DNA of 64,000 bases, from contig CAZBBB010000005.1 of assembly GCA_964490005.1 (NCBI GenBank), positions 1-64,000 of the forward strand. The letters are read 5' to 3'. This DNA is from CAZBBB01 sp964490005 (GTDB taxonomy: Bacteria > Planctomycetota > B15-G4). The position numbers were made by a program, and so were the translations under genes. Below the pieces are notes generated by a model. It saw nothing but the letters and a program-made list of their open reading frames with translations. It had not been told where the DNA came from and did no database searches. Position 1 is the first letter of the stretch; every line of letters begins with the position of its first letter. Shown piece after piece: positions 54,887 to 63,181 of the stretch.

Positions 54887-56569
54887 ATGGCCGATGCACG
54901 CGAAGTCCTCGAGGTCGATGTGCTGTTCGTGGGCGGCGGGCCGGCGGGCCTGGCCGGAGCCCTGCACCTGCAGCGGAGCATCGAGGCGCACAACGCGCTG
55001 GCGCGCGAGACCGGCCGGCCGACGCTCGACGAACCGATGATCGCGGTCATCGAGAAGGCCGACGCGATCGGCGCCCACACGATCTCGGGCGCGGTCGTCG
55101 ATCCGCGCGGCCTCGACGAACTGCTGCCCGACTGGCGCGAGCAGGGTGCGCCGCTGGTGCCGGTGACGCGGGACGAGCTGTACCTGCTCGGCCGCTCGCG
55201 CGCCTTCCGGTTGCCGCATCCGCCGTGGATGAAGAACACCGGCTGCTCGACGGGTTCGCTCAACGCGCTGGTGCGCTGGCTGGGCGAGAAGGTCGAGGCG
55301 GCCGGCGTGAACGTCTTCCCGGGCTTCCCCGCGGCCGACCTGCTCTACGACGGCGAGCGGGTGGCGGGCGTCGTCACGAACGACAAGGGCCTCTCGGCCA
55401 AGGGCGAGCGGCGCTCCAACTTCGAGCCGGGCGTCGAGATCCGCGCCAAGCTGACGGTGCTGTGCGACGGCAGTCGCGGCCACCTCACGAAGCGCCTCGT
55501 GGCGCGCTTCGGCATCGAGGGGCGCAATCCGCAGACCTACGAGACGGGCGTCAAGGAGACCTGGGAGGTGCCGGGCGCCGCGGCGTTCGCGGGGCGCGTC
55601 GTGCACACGGCCGGCTGGCCCCTGCCGCGCACGCAGTTCGGCGGCTCGTTCATCTACTGGATCGGCGGCGACCTCGTCACGCTGGGCCTCGTCCTCGGTC
55701 TCGACTACGAGCACGCGCAGCTCGATCCGCACGAGGAGTTCCAGCGCTTCAAGACGCACCCGTTCGTCCGCGCGCTGCTCGCGGGCGGGCAGCGCCTGCA
55801 CTATGGCGCCAAGAGCCTGCCCTCGGGCGGCTGGTGGTCGATGCCGCGCCCCTGGGTCGACGGGTGCCTGCTCGCCGGCGACAGCCTCGGCACGCTGAAC
55901 ACGGCGCGCCTCAAGGGCGTGCACCTGGCGATCAAGTCGGGCATGCTCGCCGCCGAGACGGCGCTCGCGGCGCTCGTCGAGGGCGACAGCGGCGGCAAGG
56001 TGCTCGCGCGCTACGAACAGGCCCTGGCCGACTCGTGGCTGGGCGAAGAGCTGCGCCGCTTCCGCAACTTCCACCAGGCCGTCAGCCACGGCATCGGGCC
56101 GGCGGCGATGTTCCACGTCGGGCTGCAGCTGCTCACCGGCGGCCGCGGCACGCGCGACTGCTATCCGGCACGCGCCGGGCACGAGCGCATGCGGCGGCGC
56201 GGCGAGACCCGGCCGCTGCACGACGAACCCTTCAAGCCGGACGGCGTGCTGACCTTCGACAAGCTCACCAACGTGTTCCACTCGGGCACGACGCACGAGG
56301 AGGACCAGCCGGCGCACCTGCTCGTGCACGCCGACGGCGAGCACTGCGCGGTCAAGTGCCGGGAGGAGTACGGCAATCCCTGCCAGTCGTTCTGCCCGGC
56401 CTCGGTCTACGAGATGGTGCCCGACCCGGCGCGCGCGGAGGGCGCCACGAAGCTGCAGATCAACTTCAGCAACTGCGTGCACTGCAAGACCTGCGACATC
56501 ATGGACCCGTACCAGGTCATCGAATGGGTCACGCCCCAGGGCGGGGGGCCGGCCTACCAGAACCTGTGA
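54887..56569 (+). CDS. electron transfer flavoprotein-ubiquinone oxidoreductase
   Basis: ETF-QO passes electrons from ETF to the quinone pool. The 560-residue protein has the FAD motif VGGGPAGLAGALHL (near residue 15), SGAVVDPRGLDEL, DGSRGHLTKRLV, a second FAD contact GDSLGTLNTARLKG, and the C-terminal 4Fe-4S site with CPASVY and NCVHCKTCDI. The ATG at 54887 was chosen because it lies next to the FAD motif and has GGAGG 14 bases upstream. No etfA or etfB gene adjoins. It is probably monocistronic, ending at a strong hairpin. Confidence 0.93.
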   Translation: MADAREVLEVDVLFVGGGPAGLAGALHLQRSIEAHNALARETGRPTLDEPMIAVIEKADAIGAHTISGAVVDPRGLDELLPDWREQGAPLVPVTRDELYLLGRSRAFRLPHPPWMKNTGCSTGSLNALVRWLGEKVEAAGVNVFPGFPAADLLYDGERVAGVVTNDKGLSAKGERRSNFEPGVEIRAKLTVLCDGSRGHLTKRLVARFGIEGRNPQTYETGVKETWEVPGAAAFAGRVVHTAGWPLPRTQFGGSFIYWIGGDLVTLGLVLGLDYEHAQLDPHEEFQRFKTHPFVRALLAGGQRLHYGAKSLPSGGWWSMPRPWVDGCLLAGDSLGTLNTARLKGVHLAIKSGMLAAETALAALVEGDSGGKVLARYEQALADSWLGEELRRFRNFHQAVSHGIGPAAMFHVGLQLLTGGRGTRDCYPARAGHERMRRRGETRPLHDEPFKPDGVLTFDKLTNVFHSGTTHEEDQPAHLLVHADGEHCAVKCREEYGNPCQSFCPASVYEMVPDPARAEGATKLQINFSNCVHCKTCDIMDPYQVIEWVTPQGGGPAYQNL

Positions 56570-56598
56570 GGTCGCGGCGCCGGTGCGCCCGCAAACAG

Positions 56599-56634
56599 CG
56601 CGGCCCCCGACGACGGCAGTCGCCGGGGGCCGCG
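56599..56634. terminator. bidirectional hairpin between ETF-QO and the pseudopilin cluster
   Basis: A perfect 11-bp stem with a 14-base loop (arms 56599-56609 and 56624-56634) sits between convergent genes, 30 bases after ETF-QO and 20 bases after the last pseudopilin. No clear T-tract is present on either strand. Confidence 0.65.
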
Positions 56635-56653
56635 TTGCCGAGCGCCGTGACGG

Positions 56654-57136
56654 TCAGAGCGAGAAGTAGCTCACGCCGTCCAGCGTCGTGCCCACCGTAT
56701 TGCAGCGGATCTCGCCGGTCGTGTTGCAGTAGATCCAGGCTTCGCTGCCGGTCGGCTTGTTCGGCATCGCCGACACGACCTTGACCGTCGCCGTGTTCGT
56801 GAACTGGCTGACGGGCAGGGCGTTGTTGCGGATGTAGGGGCCGTAGCCGTAGCCGGTGCCCGTGCCGACCTTGCCGGCCTTGTTGGTGTTCTTCAGCAGC
56901 TGGTCGGCGAACTCGGCCGCGTTCTTCTGGCCGGGGAAGGTGTCGTGCTGGCTCCAGTAGCTGTCGATCGCCGTGCGCAGGATCGCGAGGCTGGAGACCG
57001 TGGCGGCCGCCTTGCCCTCTTCCTTGTTCGACATGAACTGCGGGATCGCGATCGCGGCCAGCAGGCCCAGGATCGCGATGACGATCATCAGCTCGACGAG
57101 CGTGAAGCCGGCCTTGGAACGATTGAGGAACTTCAT
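56654..57136 (-). CDS. major-type pseudopilin, GspG-like (copy 3)
   Basis: The 160-residue protein has leader MKFLNRSKAG then FTLVELMIVIAILGLLAAIA, with Glu at +5. The helix leads into YWSQHDTFPGQ and YGPYIRNN, the GspG/PilE-like core. The C-terminus matches the other two major-type copies in the pattern GxExW.Y...GE.R.N, here GSEAWIYCNTTGEIRCN. Two cysteines in that segment could form a disulfide. It has its own FliA-type element and a GGAGA ribosome site. It is the last gene of the cluster. Confidence 0.92.
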   Translation of the reverse strand: MKFLNRSKAGFTLVELMIVIAILGLLAAIAIPQFMSNKEEGKAAATVSSLAILRTAIDSYWSQHDTFPGQKNAAEFADQLLKNTNKAGKVGTGTGYGYGPYIRNNALPVSQFTNTATVKVVSAMPNKPTGSEAWIYCNTTGEIRCNTVGTTLDGVSYFSL

Positions 57137-57227
57137 GGTCTTGTTTTCTCCGGGAAACGTGGCGGAAGGCCCCTGACACCTCGGTGTGCGGTGCCTCCGC
57201 CTCACCTCTTCTGGGGCTACAGGGCGT

Positions 57228-57256
57228 CCTTCGGCCCGCCGGCGGCGCGGGCTTGA
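57228..57256 (-). promoter_or_regulatory. FliA/WhiG-type promoter element
   Basis: On the minus strand TCAAG (from 57256) is followed by GCCGAAGG (57235-57228), with 17 bases between TCAA and GCCGAAGG. It would drive the pseudopilin starting at 57136, with a leader of about 85 bases. Confidence 0.6.
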
Positions 57257-57325
57257 GAGGAAATCAGGCCGCCGGGCCGGACGGAGACCGCGGGGCCGGT
57301 CCCCCCGCCCGCCCATCTCCATCGT

Positions 57326-57802
57326 CTACAGGTCGAAGTACAGATCGCCGCTCGGCGCCACGCCGGCCACGTTGGCCCGCAGCTCGCCATTCGTCGTGCA
57401 GTAGACCCAGGCCTCGCTGCCGGAAGGCGTGGCCGGCATGGTCGTGACCGTCTTGCCGGCGGTCGTGCCCGTCACCGCGTTGGTCGGAAAGCCGTTGCGC
57501 AGGTAGGGGCCGTACTTGGTGCCCGGCGCCCCGCCGGCATCGGTGCCCGTCGTCAGTTGCGTCACGAACTCGCTCCAGCCGCCCTGCCCGGGATAGACCT
57601 CGTCGTGCTGCACGCGGTACAGGCTGATGGCCTGGCGCACCGTGGCGAGGTCCGAGCGCAGGGCCGACTCCTTGGCTTCGGCGGTGACGCTCTGGAACTG
57701 CGGGATCACGACCGCGGCGAGGATGCCGAGGATGATGACCACGATGAGCAGTTCCACGAGCGTGAAGCCCGCGGACGCGCGGCGGAATGAAGGGCGTGGC
57801 AT
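57326..57802 (-). CDS. major-type pseudopilin, GspG-like (copy 2)
   Basis: The 158-residue protein has leader MPRPSFRRASAG and FTLVELLIVVIILGILAAVV. The core reads YRVQHDEVYPGQGGW and KYGPYLRNGFPTN, and the end GSEAWVYCTTNGELRANVAG. It is close to the copy at 59702-60163 (same KYGPY(L/I)RNxFPxN and MPATPSG(S/T)E), so a duplication is likely. Unlike that copy it keeps one Cys in the C-terminal segment. A FliA-type element with slightly longer spacing lies 40 bases upstream. Confidence 0.92.
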   Translation of the reverse strand: MPRPSFRRASAGFTLVELLIVVIILGILAAVVIPQFQSVTAEAKESALRSDLATVRQAISLYRVQHDEVYPGQGGWSEFVTQLTTGTDAGGAPGTKYGPYLRNGFPTNAVTGTTAGKTVTTMPATPSGSEAWVYCTTNGELRANVAGVAPSGDLYFDL

Positions 57803-57843
57803 GGTCGAGTCCAGGGAGCCCGGGACGCCCGGGTCGGTGAGGC

Positions 57844-57872
57844 AGATCGTCCGTTCCACCGGCGGGCCTTGA
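57844..57872 (-). promoter_or_regulatory. FliA/WhiG-type promoter element (weaker)
   Basis: On the minus strand TCAAG (from 57872) is followed by GACGATCT (57851-57844), with 17 bases between TCAA and GACGATCT. The second half departs more from GCCGATAA than the other copies do. Confidence 0.45.
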
Positions 57873-57891
57873 GACATTCGCGCCGCCATCC

Positions 57892-59043
57892 TCAGGGCTG
57901 CGTTTCGCCGGGCACGACGCCGAGCCAGGGGTCGTCCGCCGTGACCTGGCTGAGCACCGAGGCCGAGCGTTGCTGCAGGGGGCGATTGGTCGGGTAGACG
58001 GTCATCGTGACCTGCGTCACGACCTCTTGGCTGGCCGTCGCGGTGAACACGTGCGGCCCCTTGATCGTGAACGGGACCGAAGAAGGCTGCACGACCCAGC
58101 TGCCGCCGCTCGCCATGAGGGCGACCTCGTCCAGGCTCGAGGAGGGCGAGACGACCGCGGCGGGGACGACGATCTTGCTGTTGCCGAGCGCCTTGAGCAC
58201 CAGCGTGTAGCCCGTGCCCGGCTGCAGGACGGCCGAGAGGCCGAAGGGCGTGACCTGCGCCGGCACCTGCCAGCCGCCGCCCGCAGCGACGGCCTGCGGG
58301 AGAGACGAACCCGGCACCTGCAGCGACGCGAGCACGCTGCCCGTCGGCTTGGCCTTGCCGGGGGCCCAGCTCTCGTAGAGCGAGATCTGGAACTGGTGCG
58401 CGCCGCTGCCAGCGACCCAGGCGACGGGCAGTTCGACGATCGACGACTGCACCGAGAGCACCTGCTCGTCGGGATCGATCTGCAGGGGCACGTCGCTCTT
58501 GAGCACCGGCGTCGTGAAGCCCAAGGCGAGCTGGCCGCCGGCCGGGACCTCGAGCGCGAGCGGCGCGGCGGCGGACTTGGAGTACCACGCGCCGTCGGCG
58601 AGCACCTCGGTGGCCTCGCGCAGACGCGGCGCCGTCGCCACGTCGATCGAGAGATCGAGGATGTCGTCGTGCAGCACGGCCAGGTCGCCGTTGGGCCGCT
58701 TGATCCAGAACTTCTTGCCCTCGAGGTAGTACTCGGTCACGGCGCCGCCGGGTTCGGTGATCTTGAGCCGCTTGGCGCTCGGCTTCTCGACCAGCCAACC
58801 CTCGCGGATGCTGCGCGTGATCTGGCGCAGCACGGGGTCGATCTCGGAGGTCACGCCGGCCTTCTTCTCGAGGTAGTCGAGATTGCCGGTGTACCCGAAG
58901 GTGTTCACCGCCATCGCGGTGAGCAGCATCGCGCCGAGCACGCTCGCGAGCAGCAGTTCGGGAAGCGTGAAGCCGGCGCAGGTGCGGTGCGGCGAAGAAT
59001 CGCCGAGCGCCGGCGCGAGCGGGTCCTGGTGCGGAGTCGTCAT
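57892..59043 (-). CDS. large minor pseudopilin, PilW/GspJ-like (copy without insert)
   Basis: The 383-residue protein has a long leader ending HRTCAG, then FTLPELLLASVLGAMLL, with Pro at +4 and Glu at +5. The large beta-rich domain is a paralogue of that in 61741-63042: both have xRLREA, LALGF/IALGF, LxPGTxYTxVLxxxG and end DPWLGxxPGET. It lacks the charged Asp/Lys insert of the paralogue. It is probably a tip pseudopilin. A FliA-type element starts about 30 bases upstream of the ATG. Confidence 0.8.
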   Translation of the reverse strand: MTTPHQDPLAPALGDSSPHRTCAGFTLPELLLASVLGAMLLTAMAVNTFGYTGNLDYLEKKAGVTSEIDPVLRQITRSIREGWLVEKPSAKRLKITEPGGAVTEYYLEGKKFWIKRPNGDLAVLHDDILDLSIDVATAPRLREATEVLADGAWYSKSAAAPLALEVPAGGQLALGFTTPVLKSDVPLQIDPDEQVLSVQSSIVELPVAWVAGSGAHQFQISLYESWAPGKAKPTGSVLASLQVPGSSLPQAVAAGGGWQVPAQVTPFGLSAVLQPGTGYTLVLKALGNSKIVVPAAVVSPSSSLDEVALMASGGSWVVQPSSVPFTIKGPHVFTATASQEVVTQVTMTVYPTNRPLQQRSASVLSQVTADDPWLGVVPGETQP

Positions 59044-59070
59044 GGGTGTCGCCTCGTGGTGTACCGACCG

Positions 59071-59098
59071 GAATCGGATCCGGACGGGGGCGACTTGA
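59071..59098 (-). promoter_or_regulatory. FliA/WhiG-type promoter element
   Basis: On the minus strand TCAAGTC (from 59098) is followed by TCCGATTC (59078-59071), with 16 bases between TCAA and TCCGATTC. A transcript would begin about 22 bases before the ATG at 59043. Confidence 0.65.
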
Positions 59099-59154
59099 TG
59101 GCCCGCCGGATTCGGGGGGCCGAAGCGGGGGACGCGCCGCGCGCGCCCGCCGGC

Positions 59155-59673
59155 TCAGTACGACGTGACGAGCGCCGTGGCCTTGTCGAGCGTGAAGCTG
59201 CGGCTGGCCGTGAGGCACTTGACGACGACGGTGCCGCCCGCGACGGGCAGCCCCTGGCCGTTGAACACGGCCGCCACGCCGGTGGATCCGAACGAGGCGG
59301 TCGTGATGTCGATGTTGCGCGGCTGGTCGGGCCGCAGGAAGTCGACGATGTAGGCCGACTTGGTGAGCGGGTCGGTCACGGCGCTGCCCGTGCCGTCGAC
59401 GACCGCGAGCCGCTCGGTGCGGACGTCGAAGACCACGCCGTGGGTGCTGCGCGAAGAGCGAGCCAGGCTGGCCGCGCGCGAGAAGGCGTCGCGCACCTGC
59501 ACCTCGACCAGGTCGAGGCGGCTGTCGTAGCCCGTGCCGAAGCTCGGCGCGGCGATGGTCGACAGGATGCCCATGATGGCGAGCACGACCAGCAGCTCGA
59601 CGAGAGTAAAGCCGGAGGCCCGGCGGGAGGTTTGCCTCCCGCCGGGCCCTGATCCGGAGACGCTGGCGGTCAT
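59155..59673 (-). CDS. pseudopilin, GspH/FimT-like (second copy)
   Basis: The 172-residue protein has leader ending SRRASG and FTLVELLVVLAIMGIL, with Glu at +5. It is a paralogue of the gene at 29655-30140: after the helix both have (L/D)DxxQxxxxDAxxxA, a DPLxxSxYxV stretch and a final strand. The ATG at 59673 was preferred; a GTG at 59691 adds six residues. It follows the GspG-like gene at 59702-60163 by 28 bases, so the two probably share a transcript. Confidence 0.88.
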   Translation of the reverse strand: MTASVSGSGPGGRQTSRRASGFTLVELLVVLAIMGILSTIAAPSFGTGYDSRLDLVEVQVRDAFSRAASLARSSRSTHGVVFDVRTERLAVVDGTGSAVTDPLTKSAYIVDFLRPDQPRNIDITTASFGSTGVAAVFNGQGLPVAGGTVVVKCLTASRSFTLDKATALVTSY

Positions 59674-59701
59674 GGGGCCGTTCGGCGTCACGTGGTCCGG
59701 A

Positions 59702-60163
59702 TTACAGGCTGTAGTAGGCCGTGCCGCTCGGACCGGTGCCGGCGACGTTCGCGCGGAACTCGCCGGTGCCGGTGGCGTACGCCCAACCCTCGGTGCCCGA
59801 AGGCGTCGCGGGCATCGTGGCGGCCGACTTCACGGCGTTGCTGCCGTTGATCGGGTTCGCGGGGAACGCGTTGCGGATGTACGGACCGTACTTCGTGCCC
59901 GTGGTGTTGCCCGCCGCGTCCGTCTGCAGCGTCAGCTGGTTGACGAGCGAGGACGGGAAGGTGTCGGCGTGCTGGACCTTGTACAGCTCGATGGCCTGGC
60001 GGATCGTCGCCAGGTTGCTGGCCAGGGCGGCTTCCTTGGACTCGGCGGCGGCCGTGTTGAACTGCGGGATGACGACCGCGGCGAGGATGCCGAGGATGAT
60101 CACCACGATGAGCAACTCGACCAGCGTGAAGCCCGACTGGCGGCGGGAAAGAGGACGCGTCAT
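59702..60163 (-). CDS. major-type pseudopilin, GspG-like (copy 1)
   Basis: The 153-residue protein has leader MTRPLSRRQSG and FTLVELLIVVIILGILAAVV, identical in the first 20 mature residues to the copy at 57326-57802. The core has YKVQHADTFPSSL and KYGPYIRNAFPAN, ending GTEGWAYATGTGEFRANVAG. It has no cysteine, unlike the other two. It is expected to be a main subunit of the pseudopilus. It has its own FliA-type element. Confidence 0.92.
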   Translation of the reverse strand: MTRPLSRRQSGFTLVELLIVVIILGILAAVVIPQFNTAAAESKEAALASNLATIRQAIELYKVQHADTFPSSLVNQLTLQTDAAGNTTGTKYGPYIRNAFPANPINGSNAVKSAATMPATPSGTEGWAYATGTGEFRANVAGTGPSGTAYYSL

Positions 60164-60229
60164 TTCGATGTGTCTCCGGATGGATGGCGGGTTCCGCCAC
60201 CGCGGCGGGCCCTTGGCTTGCGGGAAAGG

Positions 60230-60257
60230 CTTTCGGCATCCCGCGAGGCGGACTTGA
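60230..60257 (-). promoter_or_regulatory. FliA/WhiG-type promoter element
   Basis: On the minus strand TCAAGTC (from 60257) is followed by GCCGAAAG (60237-60230), with 16 bases between TCAA and GCCGAAAG. The halves and spacing equal those of the element at 27879 in the other cluster. Confidence 0.65.
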
Positions 60258-60271
60258 GCGGCCCTGCGCCC

Positions 60272-60299
60272 AAAAAAGAGGCCCTCTCCGAACGCGCCC
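60272..60299 (-). terminator. possible terminator: T6 run after the PilX-like gene
   Basis: On the minus strand a palindromic AGAGGGCCTC runs into six T, rare in this GC-rich DNA, about 23 bases after the stop at 60300. The stem is short, so the call is weak. It sits just before the next FliA-type element, as a unit boundary would. Confidence 0.25.
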
Positions 60300-61253
60300 T
60301 CAGGGCTGCTTGGGGAAGGCGAACTTCGAGATCACCGAGATCTCGGTCGCGCTGGCGCTCGCCGGCGGGAAGGCCAGTTGCCCGACGCCCCAGGCGGACA
60401 GCTCGAGCGCCGCGGGCCACGGCAGGGGCGTGCGGCCCCAGCCCGGCCGGTCGAGTCCGGCGGGGAAGGTGACGGCCGACGATCCCAGCACGTGGCCGTG
60501 GACCGCGCCCGTGCCCTGCAGCGTCACGCTCGCGCCGACGATCACGCCCTGGATCTCGATGCGGCTGCCCGCCTCGGCCACGAGGACGCCGTCGGGCATG
60601 ACGATGCCGCAGCCGGGCAGGATCGACCCGGAGGTCACGCGCACGCCGTTGCGCAGGTTCAGCCGCGTGGCCTCGATCGACTTGTAGGGCGGGCCGACGA
60701 TCGCCGGTTCGCTCACGATGCTGCCCTTCACGAGCACGTTGTCGAGCGTGATCGTGCTGGCGCGCGCGAGCACCAGCGTGCCGTCGATCACGACGTCGCT
60801 GAGCGTCGTCGTGCCCGAGACCTTGGTCATCTTGGGGTCGGCGAGGGCCGTGGCGCCGGCGGTCTTCGCCAGCGTGGGCAGCGTGCCTTCGGACAGCCCG
60901 TAGACCTTGGCCGTCGCGACGACGGTCGAGCCGAGGCCCGACTTGGTGGCGTCGGCGCGGATCGAGCGCTTGTCCGAGCCGAGGTCGGCGATCGAGAGCG
61001 AGACGGTCTGGTCGCCGGCCGTGATCGCGCTGCTGTAGCTGCTCTTGCCCGAGGCCATGACCTGCCGCGCGAAGGCCATGCTCGACTGCGCCGACTCGCG
61101 CGTGTTCGAGACCCACAGCGAGTCGCGCGACTCGCGGTACGAGGCCGTGACGTGGCGGGCGTAGGCGGCGATGCCGGCCACCATGAGGCTGCTCAGCATG
61201 AGCACGACCACCATCACGTAGCCGGCGGAGGCGGGGCGGTGCGGCGTCTTCAT
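60300..61253 (-). CDS. PilX-like membrane-anchored protein with beta-helix-like domain (second copy)
   Basis: The 317-residue protein has a short basic N-terminus, a membrane helix (YVMVVVLMLSSLMVAGIA, residues 12-29) and YARHVT, as in the gene at 28636-29649. The region from about residue 120 is a string of short beta repeats (TTLSDVVIDGTLVLA, TITLDNVLVKGSIVS, RIEIQGVIVGASVTLQG) suggesting a parallel beta-helix like bactofilins. It starts at an ATG overlapping the PilV-like stop. A role as pseudopilus cap or surface adaptor is inferred. Confidence 0.72.
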   Translation of the reverse strand: MKTPHRPASAGYVMVVVLMLSSLMVAGIAAYARHVTASYRESRDSLWVSNTRESAQSSMAFARQVMASGKSSYSSAITAGDQTVSLSIADLGSDKRSIRADATKSGLGSTVVATAKVYGLSEGTLPTLAKTAGATALADPKMTKVSGTTTLSDVVIDGTLVLARASTITLDNVLVKGSIVSEPAIVGPPYKSIEATRLNLRNGVRVTSGSILPGCGIVMPDGVLVAEAGSRIEIQGVIVGASVTLQGTGAVHGHVLGSSAVTFPAGLDRPGWGRTPLPWPAALELSAWGVGQLAFPPASASATEISVISKFAFPKQP

Positions 61254-61744
61254 GGATTGATCCACCACCACCAGGTGCCCATGTCGGTGTTGCGGAACTT
61301 GATCTGCACGGTGAGCTTGTAGAGCGTCGTCGACGACTTGCCCGCCGCGAGCACCGACTCGCTCACCGGCTTGCTCGTGTCGGTGAAGTCGAAGGTCTGG
61401 ACGTCGACGAGCTGCTGCCAGAACTCGGCGTCGGGGAGGGCCTGCTTGGCCGAGTTGATCGGCGGCGAGAGCTTGGCGCCGTCGAGCGAGTCGAGAGCCA
61501 GGATGTCGGCCGCGCCGGTCGCGGCGAGCTTGCCGCTCGGCGTGGTCGGCAGCGACTGCGCCAGTTCGTGGATCTCGCGCGCATAGACGGCCGCATTCAC
61601 GGGCTGCTCCTCGAGGATGTGCTTGGCCGTGCTGGCCTGAGACAGGCCCCACGACGCCGACACGACGACCATCGAGACGAGCACCGAGGCCACGAGCACC
61701 TCGATGAGCGTCAGGCCGGCCGTGCGCGCGCGCGCGGTGCTCAC
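61250..61744 (-). CDS. minor pseudopilin, PilV/GspI-like (second copy)
   Basis: The 164-residue protein has leader MSTARARTAG then LTLIEVLVASVLVSMVVVS, with Leu at +1 and Glu at +5. After the helix it has AREIHELAQSLP and LDSLDGAKLSPPINSA, and ends in a four-Trp strand (WWWWINP). The gene at 28073-28585 has the same order and spacing, so the two are paralogues. The GTG start overlaps the preceding stop, and the stop overlaps the next ATG, forming a tightly coupled trio. Confidence 0.88.
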   Translation of the reverse strand: MSTARARTAGLTLIEVLVASVLVSMVVVSASWGLSQASTAKHILEEQPVNAAVYAREIHELAQSLPTTPSGKLAATGAADILALDSLDGAKLSPPINSAKQALPDAEFWQQLVDVQTFDFTDTSKPVSESVLAAGKSSTTLYKLTVQIKFRNTDMGTWWWWINP

Positions 61745-63042
61745 GGGGCAGTCTCCCCCGGGATGGCGCCCAGCCAGGGGTCCTCGGCCATCGACTGGCC
61801 GAGCAGCATCGAGGTCGCGCTGCGCACCGGGCCGGCGTTCGGCGTGAGCGAGATGACCACGCGCGAGGCGACGTCGGTCTTGCTCGTCTGCGTGGCCGTC
61901 GCCAGGCCGTCGATCGACCAGCTCGCCTCCCAGGGCTGTTCGGCGAAGCCCGAGTCGTCGTCGACCGCCAGGCCCGAGCCCTGCGCCGACGCGACGGGGT
62001 AGCCGGCGAGGGTCAGCGCGCCGATGCCCGTCTTGCGCAGCACGAACGTGTACGCCGTGCCGGGGAGCAGCTTGGCGGCGAGCGGGGCGATGTCGATCGG
62101 CACGCTCAGCGTTGGCGGCGTGACTGCCGAGCCGCCGTCGTCATCGTCATCATCGTCGTCGCCGCCGCCGCCCTTGGTCTTGAAGTGACCGAGCTTCTTG
62201 CCCTTGCCCTTGTCGGTGCCCTTCTTCTTGCCCTTGCCCTTCGAGCCCGAACCGCCGTCGTCATCGTCATCGTCGTCGTCGCCGAGGCTGATCACGGCCA
62301 GCGGCAGCGCCGCGGCGGCCACCGTGACCTGCCCGAGGCTGGGGCCGTCGGGGCGCGCGTCCCCCGGCGCGCGCGCGCGGTGCAGGTCGATCGTGAGCGT
62401 GCCCAGCGTGGGCGGCACGCCCGCCAGCAGCAGGTTGATCACCGACGGCGTGCCGTGCACCACCTGCTCGGTGACGCCCGGCAGCTTCTGGAACACGGCC
62501 GCCGCCGTGGAATCGACCATGAAGCCGAGCGCGATGTCCACGCCCGGCTCGAATACGAGCGCTTCGGGCAGCACGCCCGCCGGCGGAGCGTTGGTGAACA
62601 GGTTGCTGGCGCGCGTGCTCGGCGCGGCCTCGCGCAGGCGCGAGGTCGACTCGATGGTGAACGAGACCGTCTTGAGATCGGTGGCCAGCGTGCCCTTCGT
62701 GCCGTCGGGTTGCGTGACGCTCAGCACGCCGTTGTCGAAGGCGTAGGTCGTCTGCGCGCCGGTGGAGTCCGAGAGCACGAGCTTGCGGGGGTTGTCGGAG
62801 CTGGCCCACCACGCGAAGCGGGCCTCCTCGGCGATGGTCGCGAGGGCGACGTCGAGCTGCGAGTCGCTTTCGTCGGTGAGGTACTCCATCTGCCGGCCGA
62901 ACATGCCGGCCGAACTGGCCGTGGCGACGAGCAGCAGGGCGCCGAGCGTCGCGGCGATCATGAGTTCGACGAGCGTGAAGCCGCGCTCGCGGTCCCACGG
63001 CCCCCTCGGCCGACGCGCGCGCGGTGGCAGATGCGTTTCCAT
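61741..63042 (-). CDS. large minor pseudopilin, PilW/GspJ-like, with charged low-complexity insert
   Basis: The 433-residue protein has leader METHLPP...RERG then FTLVELMIAATLGALLLVA, with Glu at +5. The beta-rich body matches the paralogue at 57892-59043. At about residues 253-304 it carries an insert: eight Asp, then a Gly/Ser/Lys-rich segment (SKGKGKKKGTDKGKGKK), then eight Asp again. The paralogue has only a few residues there. The Asp runs could bind calcium or pair with the Lys run. It leads the three-gene unit 63042-60300, behind its own FliA-type element. Confidence 0.85.
   Translation of the reverse strand: METHLPPRARRPRGPWDRERGFTLVELMIAATLGALLLVATASSAGMFGRQMEYLTDESDSQLDVALATIAEEARFAWWASSDNPRKLVLSDSTGAQTTYAFDNGVLSVTQPDGTKGTLATDLKTVSFTIESTSRLREAAPSTRASNLFTNAPPAGVLPEALVFEPGVDIALGFMVDSTAAAVFQKLPGVTEQVVHGTPSVINLLLAGVPPTLGTLTIDLHRARAPGDARPDGPSLGQVTVAAAALPLAVISLGDDDDDDDDGGSGSKGKGKKKGTDKGKGKKLGHFKTKGGGGDDDDDDDDGGSAVTPPTLSVPIDIAPLAAKLLPGTAYTFVLRKTGIGALTLAGYPVASAQGSGLAVDDDSGFAEQPWEASWSIDGLATATQTSKTDVASRVVISLTPNAGPVRSATSMLLGQSMAEDPWLGAIPGETAP
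62132..62283 (-). repeat. 32-bp direct repeats encoding two Asp8 runs
   Basis: Two 32-bp copies (62132-62163 and 62252-62283) differ at one base and lie 120 bp apart. Each is a GAC/GAT run on the coding strand. The DNA between is rich in AAG-GGC codons (Lys-Gly). It is prone to slippage and could vary between strains. Confidence 0.8.
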
Positions 63043-63121
63043 GTCGATTCGTCCCGGGTGTGTTCGTGCGCCGGACGAGCCGCAGGTACGGAGGACCTGC
63101 CCGGCATGCTGCGTCGGGCTT

Positions 63122-63149
63122 CTATCGTGAACGCGCGACGGCGACTTGA
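63122..63149 (-). promoter_or_regulatory. FliA/WhiG-type promoter element
   Basis: On the minus strand TCAAGTC (from 63149) is followed by CACGATAG (63129-63122), with 16 bases between TCAA and CACGATAG. It would drive the unit beginning at 63042, with a leader of about 75 bases. Confidence 0.55.
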
Positions 63150-63181
63150 GCGGCCGGCGGGCGCCTGCCACGATCCGGCGC

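Noticed and set aside
62132..62283. Asp8 repeats as a CRISPR-like or regulatory repeat
   Set aside because: There are only two copies, in frame within a coding region, and they simply encode acidic runs.
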